From: Thermoplasmatales archaeon UBA447
Lineage (GTDB): Archaea; Thermoplasmatota; Thermoplasmata; Thermoplasmatales; Thermoplasmataceae
Length of the DNA: 61,572 nucleotides
Direction of reading: 5' to 3'
NCBI GenBank assembly: GCA_002503205.1
Contig: DARE01000066.1
Coordinates: forward strand, 1 to 61,572
Positions 1 to 8,310 of the stretch are shown here, piece by piece. A program made the position numbers and the translations under genes. Under the pieces are notes generated by a model. It was not told the DNA's origin and ran no database searches. It was given only the letters and a program-made list of their open reading frames with translations. Position 1 is the stretch's first letter; each line of letters opens with the position of its first letter.

Positions 1-6
1 TACTAA

Positions 7-504
7 ATGTGTGTAACGATTGAAAAATTAAGTGTTGAGAACATAGAAGAACTGATTGAAATAGCCAGAGATTCCTGGAAATGGACATATGCGTGTATTT
101 ACAGTTTTGAGTTCATTAATCACTGGATAGATGAAAATTATTCCAGAGAAAGGCTATTAAATGAAATAACAAGGGCCCAGTCTGACCGGGATATAATCTT
201 TCTAGGGTCCTTCGTAAAATCAAAACTTGTGGGATTTATAGAATTGAAGACGGAAGCTGACAGAGCTGAATTGCTTCGCCTGTATCTGAAGCCGGAATAC
301 ACACATAGAGGAATTGGGAAATTGCTACTGCTGGAAGCAGAGGTCATTATGAAAAAGAAAGGTATTGTCCAATGCAGACTTTTAGTTCACCAAAAAAATA
401 ATATTGGTAAATCTTTCTATGAAAAGAATGGGTTTGAAGTCAAGGATATTGACGCTGATCATATTGTAATGGAAAAAAAGTTACAATCCATAAAAAATAT
501 TTAA
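7..504 (+). CDS. GNAT family N-acetyltransferase
   Basis: This 165-residue protein has the GCN5-related N-acetyltransferase fold, which moves an acetyl group from acetyl-CoA to an amine. The acetyl-CoA loop is visible near residues 93-105 as LYLKPEYTHRGIGK, matching the R/Q-x-x-G-x-G/A signature, followed by the usual alpha helix. The C-terminal segment, with SFYEKNGFEV near residue 136, is the conserved end of the fold. The start is certain because an in-frame TAA directly precedes the ATG. The substrate cannot be told from sequence; candidates include protein N-termini, polyamines or small molecules. Its left neighbour lies outside the window. Confidence 0.85.
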   Translation: MCVTIEKLSVENIEELIEIARDSWKWTYACIYSFEFINHWIDENYSRERLLNEITRAQSDRDIIFLGSFVKSKLVGFIELKTEADRAELLRLYLKPEYTHRGIGKLLLLEAEVIMKKKGIVQCRLLVHQKNNIGKSFYEKNGFEVKDIDADHIVMEKKLQSIKNI

Positions 505-639
505 TGAGCGGTGGCATGTGTCTTACGGAATCTATCATGGGAGAGTCCTTAGCCATTTTTCCCATACTGTTAATTGATTCTATGTAAGGGTAATATTGCG
601 GGTTAAAGATTTCTATAATGTTTATATCATGTCAATAAG

Positions 640-1797
640 ATGAAGATAACAGATATTAAAACATATATAGTGAGGAATCCATGGAAGAAATGGGTCTTCA
701 TAGAACTGGAAACTGATGATGGGTCTGTTGGCTATGGAGAGGCAACAGTTTTCAATGGGCAATTTTCTGTTGCTTCGCGTATTAAGGATGTTTCAAAGTT
801 CATTATCGGCAAGGATCCAATGAACATTCGCAATCTGGTGAATGACTGGTTCGTATCTACATTCAACAGGGCCCATGACCTGGTCAATGTAGCGCTCCTA
901 AGTGGCGTGGAGGCGGCCTGCTGGGACTTGGCAGGAAAGCATCATGGTTCTCCTGTTTACGAGCTGCTTGGTGGGCCTGTCCATGAGAGGATACGTGTTT
1001 ACGCCAATGGATGGTATACTGCCATAAATGATATTGAAGACTGGGGGAAAACCTCTAGAAAGGTTATAGATAAAGGATATACTGCCCTGAAATTCGATCC
1101 ATTTGGATCCGGATCTGGATTCCTAAGCAATGATGAGTTCAAAAAATCCATGGAGATTATACGCATAGTACATGATGAGGTTGGCGATGATGTGGAAATG
1201 CTTATAGAAGGACATGGCCGTTTCAACAGGTCAATGGCCGTCAAGGTAGGCAGAGAACTGGAAAAATACGAAAATATAGGGTGGTTTGAAGAACCTGTAA
1301 TACCTGAGGATATAGAAGGCCTCGCCATTCTGTCCAGATCTCTGCGAGTCCCTATAGCCGCAGGCGAGAGATTTGTGACTAGGTATGATTTTGTAGAACC
1401 ATTCACAAAGGGTGCAATTCATGTGGCTCAGCCAGATGTCATAAACACTGGAGGGATTTTAGAAACCATGAGCATCGGTGCAATGGCCGAAGCACATAAC
1501 ATTGCAATGGCACCACATCAGGCAGAAGGTCCAATAAACACATTCATTACACTGAACGTGGACGCAGTTATGCCCAATCTCAAAATACAGGAGATGTTTG
1601 ATGAATTTGCCTATCCTGCATGGGTCTCGGAAATTGTCACAGAAAGGCCGGAGGTCGTAAATGGATTTGTAAAGCTACCAGGAAAACCGGGCATAGGTAT
1701 TGAGTTAAAGGAGAAAGTGAAGGACTATATTGCCTCCGAAAAAGACAAGGATTTCAATCTTTTCTCGGCCGGATGGGAAAAGAGAGGTTTTTCCTAA
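640..1797 (+). CDS. D-gluconate (galactonate) dehydratase, enolase superfamily
   Basis: The 385-residue protein belongs to the mandelate racemase/muconate-lactonizing branch of the enolase superfamily. Probable metal ligands are E190 (EGHGRF), E217 (WFEEPV) and E243 (GERF), with H293 (PHQAEGP) as a catalytic base candidate. The KFDPFG stretch near residue 151 resembles archaeal gluconate dehydratases, which turn D-gluconate into 2-keto-3-deoxygluconate in the non-phosphorylating Entner-Doudoroff pathway. A glucose dehydrogenase for the preceding step lies at 57.1 kb. A TATA-like TTTATATC sits at 621-628. The family (established) and the pathway (inferred) fit well; galactonate may also be used. 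Confidence 0.82.
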   Translation: MKITDIKTYIVRNPWKKWVFIELETDDGSVGYGEATVFNGQFSVASRIKDVSKFIIGKDPMNIRNLVNDWFVSTFNRAHDLVNVALLSGVEAACWDLAGKHHGSPVYELLGGPVHERIRVYANGWYTAINDIEDWGKTSRKVIDKGYTALKFDPFGSGSGFLSNDEFKKSMEIIRIVHDEVGDDVEMLIEGHGRFNRSMAVKVGRELEKYENIGWFEEPVIPEDIEGLAILSRSLRVPIAAGERFVTRYDFVEPFTKGAIHVAQPDVINTGGILETMSIGAMAEAHNIAMAPHQAEGPINTFITLNVDAVMPNLKIQEMFDEFAYPAWVSEIVTERPEVVNGFVKLPGKPGIGIELKEKVKDYIASEKDKDFNLFSAGWEKRGFS

Positions 1798-1855
1798 ATT
1801 ATATCGGTATATCTTATTATTTTGAACCTGGATTCAATGCCCTATGGCCGGGAGT

Positions 1856-2863
1856 TCATTTTTTTTCATGTTTAAGACTGTCATAAAGACCCTGTATGTA
1901 TCCAATTGCATGAAGTCTGCTTAAGATTGAATAACCCGGGACATCTGATTCGTCCCCGTAGAGCAATGGTGAATGGTCTGTTCTCATTATTCCATCAAAA
2001 CCATTCCTCAAATAAGCACTCAAACAGCTGGCCATGTCAGTTTTTCCCTCGTCAATGAACGTCTCATGAAAGTTCTCAGGAGTTCCGGATACATCTCTAA
2101 AGTGGACAAACGAAACCTTTCCCAGTTTTACGAAATGCTCGATCACGTTCGGAAGATCATCGGCTATAAGAGTGAAGTTCCCCTGGCAAAGAGTGATAGT
2201 ATTGCTATCGCTTTTTACCATTTTGATGAGCCTGTCATATGATTCTATAGAGTTCATTATTCTTGACACGCCTCTAACTTCTTTCAGTGGGGGGTCATCC
2301 GGATGCATGGAAAGTTTCACACCGTTTTCTTCAGCAACAGGGATAACCCTTTCCAGGAACCATTTCAGGGTTTTCCATAGAGTATCCGATGAGACAGTGC
2401 CTAACTTTGGTGGTGGGTCATTCTTTACATCATCATAACTAAAGGATGCTGTCAGGGCATCACCCCTTGTCCTTACAGCTGTCCTGGTCCTCATCCATCC
2501 AACACCCGCCATCCAGTTGTAGCACCAGATTCCAACGCCAAGCTTTCCCATGTTTTCTATCATCCTGAATACATTTTCCAGTTCCTCTTCCCTGCCTTCC
2601 CTTCCGTACTTTATCATGTTCATAGGAGGATTGTCCTCGATGCATGCCAGCCTGAACCCATGATCGGAAAGGAGATCTCTGTATCTGGCCAGCGCTGAAT
2701 AGCTCCATGGATCATCAGATGCTTCCTGCCTCCAGTCAAAATATGCTCTGGGTAATGTTCCTACGACTTCATCTATTCCAACCTGTTTCAGCAATTTCCA
2801 TGAATTATCAGGTTTTGGTTTTGTTATGATTTCAGCTATTCGGAGGTTTCGCATCAAGATCAC
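1856..2863 (-). CDS. uxuA: D-mannonate dehydratase
   Basis: The 335-residue TIM-barrel protein resembles UxuA, which dehydrates D-mannonate to 2-keto-3-deoxygluconate. The expected metal ligands are in place: H187 (MHPDDPP), C226 (LCQGNF), H254 (FVHFRDV) and D296-H297 (RTDHSP). The YNWMAGVGWMRT segment near residue 115 is also typical. It is convergent with the gluconate dehydratase gene and makes the same product, so the pair may feed two sugar acids into one pathway. A GTG start at 2863 fits a leaderless transcript from the TATA-like box near 2882-2893; an ATG at 2854 is the alternative. Related Xyl-isomerase-like proteins are a minor alternative identity. Confidence 0.82.
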   Translation of the reverse strand: MILMRNLRIAEIITKPKPDNSWKLLKQVGIDEVVGTLPRAYFDWRQEASDDPWSYSALARYRDLLSDHGFRLACIEDNPPMNMIKYGREGREEELENVFRMIENMGKLGVGIWCYNWMAGVGWMRTRTAVRTRGDALTASFSYDDVKNDPPPKLGTVSSDTLWKTLKWFLERVIPVAEENGVKLSMHPDDPPLKEVRGVSRIMNSIESYDRLIKMVKSDSNTITLCQGNFTLIADDLPNVIEHFVKLGKVSFVHFRDVSGTPENFHETFIDEGKTDMASCLSAYLRNGFDGIMRTDHSPLLYGDESDVPGYSILSRLHAIGYIQGLYDSLKHEKK

Positions 2864-3016
2864 TGGAACTGTATTATGGATTCTTTATTTATGCGTTACA
2901 TCTTGCGGCCAGAAAGGCAAAGTGAACATTATAAACCAACTGTTTATACATTAAAAGAATAGCATGAGACATGGATTCTGGGAAAATTAATTGAATCCCT
3001 TCACATAAAGGTAAAC

Positions 3017-4171
3017 ATGGAATCACCTGCAATTAGGGTCAATTCTGGAATATTCACGATTTCAGACGCAGACAGAAATGTGGTCAACTTCGACATGGAA
3101 GGTCGCCCAATGTTCATTACACTGGACTCAAAGACATACAGAAGGGGCCTTAACAACAGGCTTATTCAGCTTTCATGGAATGGTGAGGAGAGAGTAATAG
3201 GAAATGTGGGGGAAGAAGAATCAGAGAAGATCCTTTCAAGATCACTTTCATATCCCGGGAAAATTGACAGATCTGAACAGGCATCCAATGAAATCCATCT
3301 AGAAAAATTGTCCGGAAGAAATACAGAATGGTTGAAAGAGGACTCTGACAGGATAAGGTCCCTTTACAGGATTTACCCAATTCTTCCTCCGGATGCATCA
3401 CATTCCATATACTTTGAAGGATCCTATGGCGCCAAATGGAATCTTTCAACAATAACATCCTCACACATTTCCAGGGAAGTCCAGTTTAAGAATCAGGAGG
3501 AGCTTGAGAGGCACGCCGGTGATCTTAAGGATAGAATTGGTGATGGCATAAGGGCAAGAAAGGGGATATTTCTTGGTGATGCTAACATAATGAATATGGA
3601 CCAGAAGCTGCTGCTATGGCTTCTTGATCTTCTGAAAAGCAGTTTCTCTTTACCAATAATGGCGTCATTTGATATGTACACAACTCCAAAGAAGAAGAAC
3701 ATGATACATTTCAGGGATATGAAGGATCATGGGCTGGACAGGGTAACAGTATTCATAGAGTCAGGCAGTTATAAGGTTCTCCGTTTGTTCAACGAGCATA
3801 CCAATGCCACAGAGACCCTGAACCTTGTCAACAACCTGAAGGATTCAGGCCTTAATGTAACAATAGTGGCAATGATCGGTACCGGGGGCAAAGAGTATTC
3901 TAAGGATCACGAAGAGGGAACTTCCAATGTTATTTCACAGATGCCACTGGACTCACAGGATAAGGTCTATCTTGCGCCGATGGTAGAGGAAGATGATCCT
4001 TGGTATGTTCAGATGGAATCATCCAGAAATCTTACAAGGATGACCTATGCGGAAAAGATTTCACAGATGTCAAGCCTTTCATCGAAGATAAAGGAATCTT
4101 TCAAGGGTATAAATGGAACTCCCTTTCCGGGAACAATGGCAAACTACGATCTCAGGGAGCTTATTTACTGA
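3017..4171 (+). CDS. Radical SAM-like protein lacking all cluster cysteines
   Basis: The 384-residue protein follows the pattern of archaeal radical SAM proteins of the kind with a GC-x4-C-x2-C cluster motif. Recognisable parts are GIFLGDANIM (about 184), a beta strand and helix around DHGLDRVTVFIESGS (about 239), and IGTGGKEYSKDH (about 293). However, the whole chain contains no cysteine. Where the cluster motif should be, SYGAKWNLSTIT (136-147), the three cysteine positions read A139, S144 and T147. It therefore should not bind a [4Fe-4S] cluster in the usual way, and may be a pseudoenzyme or a binding protein. The N-terminal 110 residues are unassigned. It lies tail to tail with pyrH. Confidence 0.7.
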   Translation: MESPAIRVNSGIFTISDADRNVVNFDMEGRPMFITLDSKTYRRGLNNRLIQLSWNGEERVIGNVGEEESEKILSRSLSYPGKIDRSEQASNEIHLEKLSGRNTEWLKEDSDRIRSLYRIYPILPPDASHSIYFEGSYGAKWNLSTITSSHISREVQFKNQEELERHAGDLKDRIGDGIRARKGIFLGDANIMNMDQKLLLWLLDLLKSSFSLPIMASFDMYTTPKKKNMIHFRDMKDHGLDRVTVFIESGSYKVLRLFNEHTNATETLNLVNNLKDSGLNVTIVAMIGTGGKEYSKDHEEGTSNVISQMPLDSQDKVYLAPMVEEDDPWYVQMESSRNLTRMTYAEKISQMSSLSSKIKESFKGINGTPFPGTMANYDLRELIY

Positions 4172-4192
4172 AATAACTCGAATGGCACTGCT

Positions 4193-4873
4193 TCAGGAAA
4201 TTATGGATCCTCCGTTTCCTGTTCCATTTATTATATTGCGTATAAGGACTGTATTACTGCCATCAACAACATGAACTTTTATCCTTGATCTCTTTGCGAT
4301 ATTCAGGGCAGTCAGGTCCATGAAGACATTCGGCCCAGCTCCGACAGATTCTGAAATAGCTATTCTGATTGCTGAATCGTAATCAAGGTTTTCCAGTTTC
4401 CTCGCTGAGCTGTCTTTTCTAGGGTCCGCTGTATAGACACCATCCACGGAGGTGGCGTTTATCATAACATTTGCTCCTATTCTCTCAGCCAGAAGCATTG
4501 CAACGGTATCGGTGGTATGCCCTGGTTCAGTGCCGCCCATTACGGTGAATCTGTATATCCTTGAAAGTTCAGCAGCCTCATTAACTGTTGTAGGGATCTT
4601 GCTGTTCGAATCATCCAGGAAAGAGGAGAGTGCAAGCGCATTCATTCTTGTTGCATTTATCCCGATCTCATCCAGAATGTTGTCGTTGACTCCCGCATCC
4701 CTCAGAGCCCTTATGTAAGTTCTGGCAAGCATCCCTCCTCCGACCACAATTCCGAATTTGAGATTCTGTGGAGACCCCGAAAGAACTGAAGAGAATTCCT
4801 GGATATATTTTATATTAAGGCTGTCAGTAGATACTAGGGACCCGCCCAAAGATATCACTATGGTTTTTTCCAT
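4193..4873 (-). CDS. pyrH: Uridylate kinase (UMP kinase)
   Basis: The 226-residue protein is an archaeal UMP kinase of the amino acid kinase fold, converting UMP to UDP with ATP. Visible motifs are the N-terminal SLGGSLVS, GIVVGGGMLAR near residue 63, GGTEPGHTTDTVA near residue 115, and TSVDGVYTADPRKDS near residue 142, the nucleotide-binding segment. The length matches archaeal PyrH (about 220-230). It is transcribed away from aRF1 and ends 21 nt from the radical SAM-like gene. It supplies UTP/CTP together with the pyrBI genes at 21.5-22.9 kb. Confidence 0.95.
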   Translation of the reverse strand: MEKTIVISLGGSLVSTDSLNIKYIQEFSSVLSGSPQNLKFGIVVGGGMLARTYIRALRDAGVNDNILDEIGINATRMNALALSSFLDDSNSKIPTTVNEAAELSRIYRFTVMGGTEPGHTTDTVAMLLAERIGANVMINATSVDGVYTADPRKDSSARKLENLDYDSAIRIAISESVGAGPNVFMDLTALNIAKRSRIKVHVVDGSNTVLIRNIINGTGNGGSIIS

Positions 4874-4968
4874 CTTTGGAAGGTAGGGCTGATACGGTAT
4901 TCAATTTTTCCGGACATGTAAGCCGCAGATATAGTATTCCTTTTATACTTATTTTAATTCAGAAAGGG

Positions 4969-6246
4969 ATGTCTACCGATGATCTGCAGCTCAGGCGATA
5001 CGAATTCAAGAGAGCCCTTCAGGAGCTTGAGCAGCTCAGAGGCAGGGGAACAGAGTTAATCTCCCTGTACATACCTCCGGATAAGCAGATTCCAGATGTT
5101 GTTCAGTATCTGAGGGAGGAATATTCGACGTCCTCAAACATAAAGTCAAAGTCCACAAGAAAGAATGTACTTGCGGCAATTGAATCCATTATGTCAAGGT
5201 TGCGAAGTTACAGGTTCCCTCCGGAAACAGGCCTCGTATTCTTTGTAGGCCATATTGCAACCAGGGGCGATCAGACTGAGATGTATGCCAGGATAATCGA
5301 ACCTCCGGAACCTATACAGACTTTCATGTACCAGTGTGATTCAACCTTCCATCTTGAGCAGCTCAAGCTACAGATAGCCACTAAGGAATCATATGGCCTT
5401 ATTGTGATTGACAGAAAGGAGGCAACAATTGGTTTCCTCAATGGAACAAACATATCTGTTGTGGCGAATGAGCAGTCCCTCGTTCCAAGCAAACACCATC
5501 AAGGGGGGCAATCCTCTCGAAGGTATGAAAGGCTCATTGAAATTGCTGCACATGAATTCTTCAAAAAAGTGGGAGAAATTGCAAACAATGCATTCATTCC
5601 TGTTATAAAGGATCTGAAAGCAGTGTTCATTGGTGGCCCTGGAGCCACGAAGGAATACTTTTTCGAAAAGGACTATCTTCGAAATGAAATAAAATTCAAG
5701 GTCAAGGATCTCCTTGACATAGGATATACTGATGAAACTGGCCTCAGGGAACTTGTTGAAAAAGCTTCTGAGACCATGAAAGAGATGCAGGTTGCACGTG
5801 AGAGGGACCTGATAAACAGATTTCTCCTTGAGATAAAGAAGCCAGATGGAGGCCTTGGTATATACGGAGAGGTACCGATAAAATCTGCACTAGAGCTGAA
5901 GGCTGTAGATCTGCTTCTTCTTTCGGAATCTCTGGAGAGAGTAAAATACGCATACAAATGTTCTAACTGCGGGAGTACACAGGAGCTCTTAACGAAGCCA
6001 AATGAGGATGTGGTATGCAAATCCTGCGGAAACATAATGTCCATTGACCATGAGGAGGATATGGTGGAGATGATGTTCCGTCTGGCGGAAACAGGTGGTG
6101 CCAGGGTTGAAATGATCTCTGCGGACAGCGAAGAGGGAAAATTGCTGCAGAAAGCCTTCGGAGGAATGGCCGCTGTTCTCAGATATGTGCCGAAACCCGG
6201 GCAGATCGCAGGGGCAGATTCGGGCTCTGCTGTAACTCAGAATTAG
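4969..6246 (+). CDS. prf1: Peptide chain release factor aRF1
   Basis: aRF1 reads all three stop codons and triggers peptide release. The 425-residue chain has the stop-decoding NIKS motif at 57-60, the catalytic GGQ at 179-181, and a C-terminal zinc-finger-like C-x2-C ... C-x2-C (CSNCG, CKSCG) near residues 325-350. I chose the ATG at 4969 (MSTDDLQLRR) instead of an in-frame ATG at 4876, because the extra 31 residues do not look like the family and a TATA-like TTTTATACTT lies at 4941-4950. AGAAAGGG just before the ATG could also serve as a Shine-Dalgarno site. It is divergent from pyrH. Confidence 0.95.
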   Translation: MSTDDLQLRRYEFKRALQELEQLRGRGTELISLYIPPDKQIPDVVQYLREEYSTSSNIKSKSTRKNVLAAIESIMSRLRSYRFPPETGLVFFVGHIATRGDQTEMYARIIEPPEPIQTFMYQCDSTFHLEQLKLQIATKESYGLIVIDRKEATIGFLNGTNISVVANEQSLVPSKHHQGGQSSRRYERLIEIAAHEFFKKVGEIANNAFIPVIKDLKAVFIGGPGATKEYFFEKDYLRNEIKFKVKDLLDIGYTDETGLRELVEKASETMKEMQVARERDLINRFLLEIKKPDGGLGIYGEVPIKSALELKAVDLLLLSESLERVKYAYKCSNCGSTQELLTKPNEDVVCKSCGNIMSIDHEEDMVEMMFRLAETGGARVEMISADSEEGKLLQKAFGGMAAVLRYVPKPGQIAGADSGSAVTQN

Positions 6247-6324
6247 ATACTTTTAGGAATCAATTGTCTATTTTCTTGTAGATGGGCAAATATTTATGAT
6301 TCCGCTTGCAATTAGGGATAGCCG

Positions 6325-6687
6325 ATGCAAGATCCAGCCTCAAGATACTTTAACTGTACAGATAGGGAAAGAGCAATTTTTGAGGCAGGAATTAAGCTCG
6401 GAACGGTGTACCATCAGTACGTCGGTGTACCACTGAATCTCTCAAATGTGGAATCCCTGGAAAAGGCAATTAAAGAAAGCGTCCTGGTCCAACCATTCGT
6501 GGAAGACGCTGAGGTTTCAATAGACAAGGCAAGGCTGAAGAAAAAACCCGGAAGATACAAGTATTACACTCTTACAGGAGACATGCTGAATGTGGAGATA
6601 GTGGTGAGATACAACGAAGAAAGTATCAGAGCTTCCTTGAGGTACGTTCAGGAAATGGGCTACCCTCTGATGTTTTTCCAGAGGTGA
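6325..6687 (+). CDS. mptD: Dihydroneopterin aldolase, archaeal MptD type
   Basis: The 120-residue protein matches the archaeal MptD family (DUF372), including SRYFNCTDRERAIFEAGIKL near the N-terminus, GTVYHQYVG (about 36) and the VQPFVEDAEV segment. MptD cleaves 7,8-dihydroneopterin to 6-hydroxymethyl-dihydropterin and glycolaldehyde on the way to pterin cofactors. Thermoplasmatales use folate-type carriers, which fits FolD at 58.2 kb. A TATA-like AAATATTTATG lies about 30 nt before the ATG. It heads a tight run with the THEP1-like protein and Trm1; the functional reason for that grouping is not evident. Confidence 0.88.
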   Translation: MQDPASRYFNCTDRERAIFEAGIKLGTVYHQYVGVPLNLSNVESLEKAIKESVLVQPFVEDAEVSIDKARLKKKPGRYKYYTLTGDMLNVEIVVRYNEESIRASLRYVQEMGYPLMFFQR

Positions 6688-6695
6688 ATTAAAAA

Positions 6696-7238
6696 TTGGC
6701 AGTAAAAATTGGAATAACCGGTCCAGTAGGCTCTATAAAGGCAGAGGCCCTGAAAAAAATTATGGAGATGCTTGAGAAAGACGGGGCAATAGTGCAGGGG
6801 GTTCTGGTATCAGAGATAAGTGAGAACCACAAATTAATGGGATATTCTCTTTTTGACATCAGCACCAAGAAGAGGATAGTTTTTGCCCAGCCGAATATAG
6901 TATCAAGGGTGAAAATAGACAAACTGGGGGTTGACACCCGGCTTCTGGAGGAAATTCTCATACCCAGCCTTCAAAAGGCAAGAGAAAATGCAGATTACAT
7001 TGTTATAGACGAGGTGGGAAAACTGGAGAACCTGACGCGCAATATCCAGAAGGAGGTTGAGGAGACCCTGAAATCACAGAAACCCCTCATTGTGACACTG
7101 CATAAAAAGTCAAGGAATCCTGTTCTTCAGGAAATCAGGAGTCTTGAGGGGATCAGGGTTTTTGACATCACACCTATCAACAGAAACCTTCTTCCTTTTA
7201 AGGTTCTCAGAGTTCTCCGGGGAGAGGAAGTTACTTGA
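6696..7238 (+). CDS. THEP1/COG1618-like NTPase with degenerate Walker A
   Basis: The 180-residue protein aligns over its length with the archaeal THEP1 nucleoside-triphosphatase family: GITGPVGS start, SRVKIDKLGVDTRLLEE in the middle, Walker B-like YIVIDEVGKLE near residue 105, LIVTLHKKS near 130 and FDITPINRN near 158. The P-loop, normally GPPGVGKT, reads GPVGSIKA (residues 9-16), so the second glycine and the Ser/Thr are lost while Lys is kept. ATP hydrolysis is doubtful. It starts with TTG at 6696 behind a GAGGTG Shine-Dalgarno site (6681-6686), and ends 1 nt before the trm1 ATG. Its role is unknown. Confidence 0.75.
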   Translation: MAVKIGITGPVGSIKAEALKKIMEMLEKDGAIVQGVLVSEISENHKLMGYSLFDISTKKRIVFAQPNIVSRVKIDKLGVDTRLLEEILIPSLQKARENADYIVIDEVGKLENLTRNIQKEVEETLKSQKPLIVTLHKKSRNPVLQEIRSLEGIRVFDITPINRNLLPFKVLRVLRGEEVT

Positions 7239-7239
7239 T

Positions 7240-8286
7240 ATGGAAATCAGGGAAGGCCTGGCTTATGTCAGGACTGGAGTAAACAACCCAAGTAATTCTC
7301 CCGGAACCGTAACCGCAGGATTCTTCAACCCAGTTCAGAAGCTGAACAGGGACATTACAGTGCTTTCTGTTTACAACATTCAACCGAAGCTGTATCTTGA
7401 TGGTTTCACAGGCACAGGCCTCAGGGCAATAAGGGTAGAGAAAGAAGCCGGAGTGAGGTGTGTTGCAAGTGAGAGAAACAGAATGGCATACGAGATGTCA
7501 AGGGAAAACATCCAGAAAAACGGTTGTGACGTGGAGATACACAACAAAACATTTGAATCAGTTGTTTCAACATACAATTTTGATTTTATCGATATAGATC
7601 CTTATGGATCAGCATTTCCTTATCTGGACGTGGCACTGAATTACATAAGGAACGGTGGTTATTTGGGGATCACCGCAACTGATCTCTCCACACTTTCAGG
7701 CTCCGTCCCGGAAAAGGCAATGAGAAGGTATGGCGCATCTGTGAAAAACGACAGGATGAAGCATGAAATGGGCATCCGGCTATTCCTGGGATATGCAGCA
7801 AGGAGAGCTGCCGCATTCGACAGAGGCATCATACCGGTACTCTCATTCTGGCATGGCCACTATTACCGGGTGATAATAAGGATATTCCAGAACCTCAGGA
7901 GGGCAGAGGAGTCCCTTTCCCAGATAGGAATTTTCGACAAGAATGCAGAACTTTCATCAATATATGAAAAACGGGCGGAAGGACCAATATGGAAGGGCAA
8001 CCTCCAGGACGATATTTTTCTTGGGTCTCTTAAATACCCTGATTCCGTATCAGGGCTGAAGATCTTTGTACAGTCTCTTGCAAACGAGAATTATTCCTGC
8101 GGATTTTTCGAGCTCACAGATCATGCCAGTTATCACTCATCTGATCTTCCTTCAGTGGCAAAATCTATGGAGATTCTCACAAGTTCCGGTTACAGGGCTT
8201 CAAGAACACATTTCTCCAGCACAGGCCTTAAAATAGCGAAGTGCAGGGAAGACTTTGACAGTGTCTGGAAACTGGTAGCGCCATGA
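7240..8286 (+). CDS. trm1: tRNA (guanine26-N2)-dimethyltransferase Trm1
   Basis: Trm1 methylates G26 of tRNA twice, using S-adenosylmethionine. The 348-residue chain shows the SAM-binding LDGFTGTGLRAIRVE near residue 48, an acidic ASERN loop, and the family's catalytic DIDPYGSAFPYLDVAL near residue 116. The start ATG at 7240 follows the previous gene's TGA by 1 nt and gives MEIREGLAYV, the normal family N-terminus; an in-frame upstream start at 7144 would add a stretch that merely overlaps the previous gene. The length is slightly below the archaeal norm of about 370-380. Confidence 0.93.
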   Translation: MEIREGLAYVRTGVNNPSNSPGTVTAGFFNPVQKLNRDITVLSVYNIQPKLYLDGFTGTGLRAIRVEKEAGVRCVASERNRMAYEMSRENIQKNGCDVEIHNKTFESVVSTYNFDFIDIDPYGSAFPYLDVALNYIRNGGYLGITATDLSTLSGSVPEKAMRRYGASVKNDRMKHEMGIRLFLGYAARRAAAFDRGIIPVLSFWHGHYYRVIIRIFQNLRRAEESLSQIGIFDKNAELSSIYEKRAEGPIWKGNLQDDIFLGSLKYPDSVSGLKIFVQSLANENYSCGFFELTDHASYHSSDLPSVAKSMEILTSSGYRASRTHFSSTGLKIAKCREDFDSVWKLVAP

Positions 8287-8310
8287 GTCCACCATTTTGA
8301 AAAGTTAATC

